A DNA stretch of 6,141 bases from Burkholderiales bacterium. Its GTDB lineage: Bacteria; Pseudomonadota; Gammaproteobacteria; Burkholderiales; SG8-39. Within the stretch, counting starts at the first letter, position 1, and each line of letters begins with the position of its first letter. A program made the position numbers and the translations under genes. Shown piece by piece: positions 5,964 to 6,141 of this stretch. The notes beneath the pieces are model-generated. The model had not been told where the DNA came from and did no database searches. It saw nothing but the letters and a program-made list of their open reading frames with translations. The stretch spans positions 1 to 6,141 of the forward strand of contig JADGRR010000202.1 in the NCBI GenBank assembly GCA_017880745.1, given 5' to 3'.

Positions 5964-6105
5964 TCATATCCATGCAGATTCTATAAAACCAGCGCATGCA
6001 AAGCTCCGCTCACCCCATAATCGTTGAACTATAGATCTTTTTCGCGTGTCCGGTAGCCGTTCCGCTAAACTAATGCCTTCGGCAGACGAACCCGGCACTT
6101 CCCCT
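5964..6105. other. Intergenic region before the pepN-like gene
   Basis: This lower-GC stretch holds no gene I can support and no trace of rplS. TATAAA (5982-5987) and TATAGA (6031-6036) resemble -10 boxes but lack good -35 partners. TTGAAC (6024-6029) resembles a -35 box but has no -10 at the right distance. A promoter for the rightmost gene probably lies here, but I cannot place it. Confidence 0.35.
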
Positions 6106-6141
6106 ATGCGCGAACCCGCACCCGGCACCATCTATCTCAAG
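6106..6141 (+). CDS. pepN: Probable aminopeptidase N, first 12 codons only (cut by window edge)
   Basis: The frame from ATG at 6106 reads MREPAPGTIYLK and runs off the window. A Thr-Ile-x-x-Lys stretch about 12 residues from the start resembles the region just before the DYxPP motif in PepN-type M1 zinc aminopeptidases, as I recall their N-termini. No diagnostic residue is inside the window: the HEXXH zinc site would lie far to the right. An in-frame ATG at 6073 would add 11 residues (MPSADEPGTSP), and neither start has a clear Shine-Dalgarno. A near-repeat of GAACCCGGCAC (6088-6098 and 6112-6128) lies around the chosen start. Both that a gene begins here and its identity are inferences from very little sequence. 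Confidence 0.4.
   Translation, partial: MREPAPGTIYLK

Noticed and set aside
1..6141. CRISPR array, insertion sequence, tRNA/rRNA gene, phage or defence genes
   Set aside because: I saw no regularly spaced repeats, terminal inverted repeats with a transposase, tRNA-like cloverleaf, rRNA stretches or defence motifs.

Overview
This window reads as ordinary chromosome from a GC-rich betaproteobacterium. The evidence is the neighbourhood ffh, ypjD, CorB-type transporter and type IV pilus gene, next to rpsP-rimM-trmD, together with proteins close to known proteobacterial forms. A Nitrosomonadales or Rhodocyclales relative is my best guess, from memory of gene order rather than from a search.

Layout. 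On the minus strand, from right to left, are a YpjD/CcsA-like membrane protein (2823 to 1969), a CorB/YfjD-type CNNM-CBS transporter (1847 to 561), and the first 129 codons of pilC (387 to the window edge). On the plus strand, ffh starts 21 bp from the divergent ypjD start and runs 2845-4197. A sigma70-like promoter at 4286-4315 then drives rpsP (4347-4622), rimM (ending 5130) and trmD (5127-5912). A 193-bp gap that begins with a cluster of inverted repeats follows, and the first 12 codons of what is probably pepN (6106 to the edge) close the window.

How the genes work together. Ffh is the protein part of the signal recognition particle, which targets membrane proteins cotranslationally. The rpsP operon makes a 30S protein (S16), a 30S maturation factor (RimM) and the tRNA m1G37 methyltransferase (TrmD). 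The minus-strand membrane genes are a probable divalent-cation transporter and a partner-like membrane protein. PilC is the inner-membrane platform of the type IV pilus.

I see no new defence, mobile or biosynthetic system. The points worth a second look are: pilB is absent between corB and pilC; rplS is absent after trmD, where hairpins stand instead; the ffh/ypjD divergent junction is very tight, is centred on a palindrome and has no Shine-Dalgarno sequence for ffh; and a well-formed Shine-Dalgarno sits before an 11-codon frame upstream of rpsP. No gene-free stretch exceeds 300 bases.
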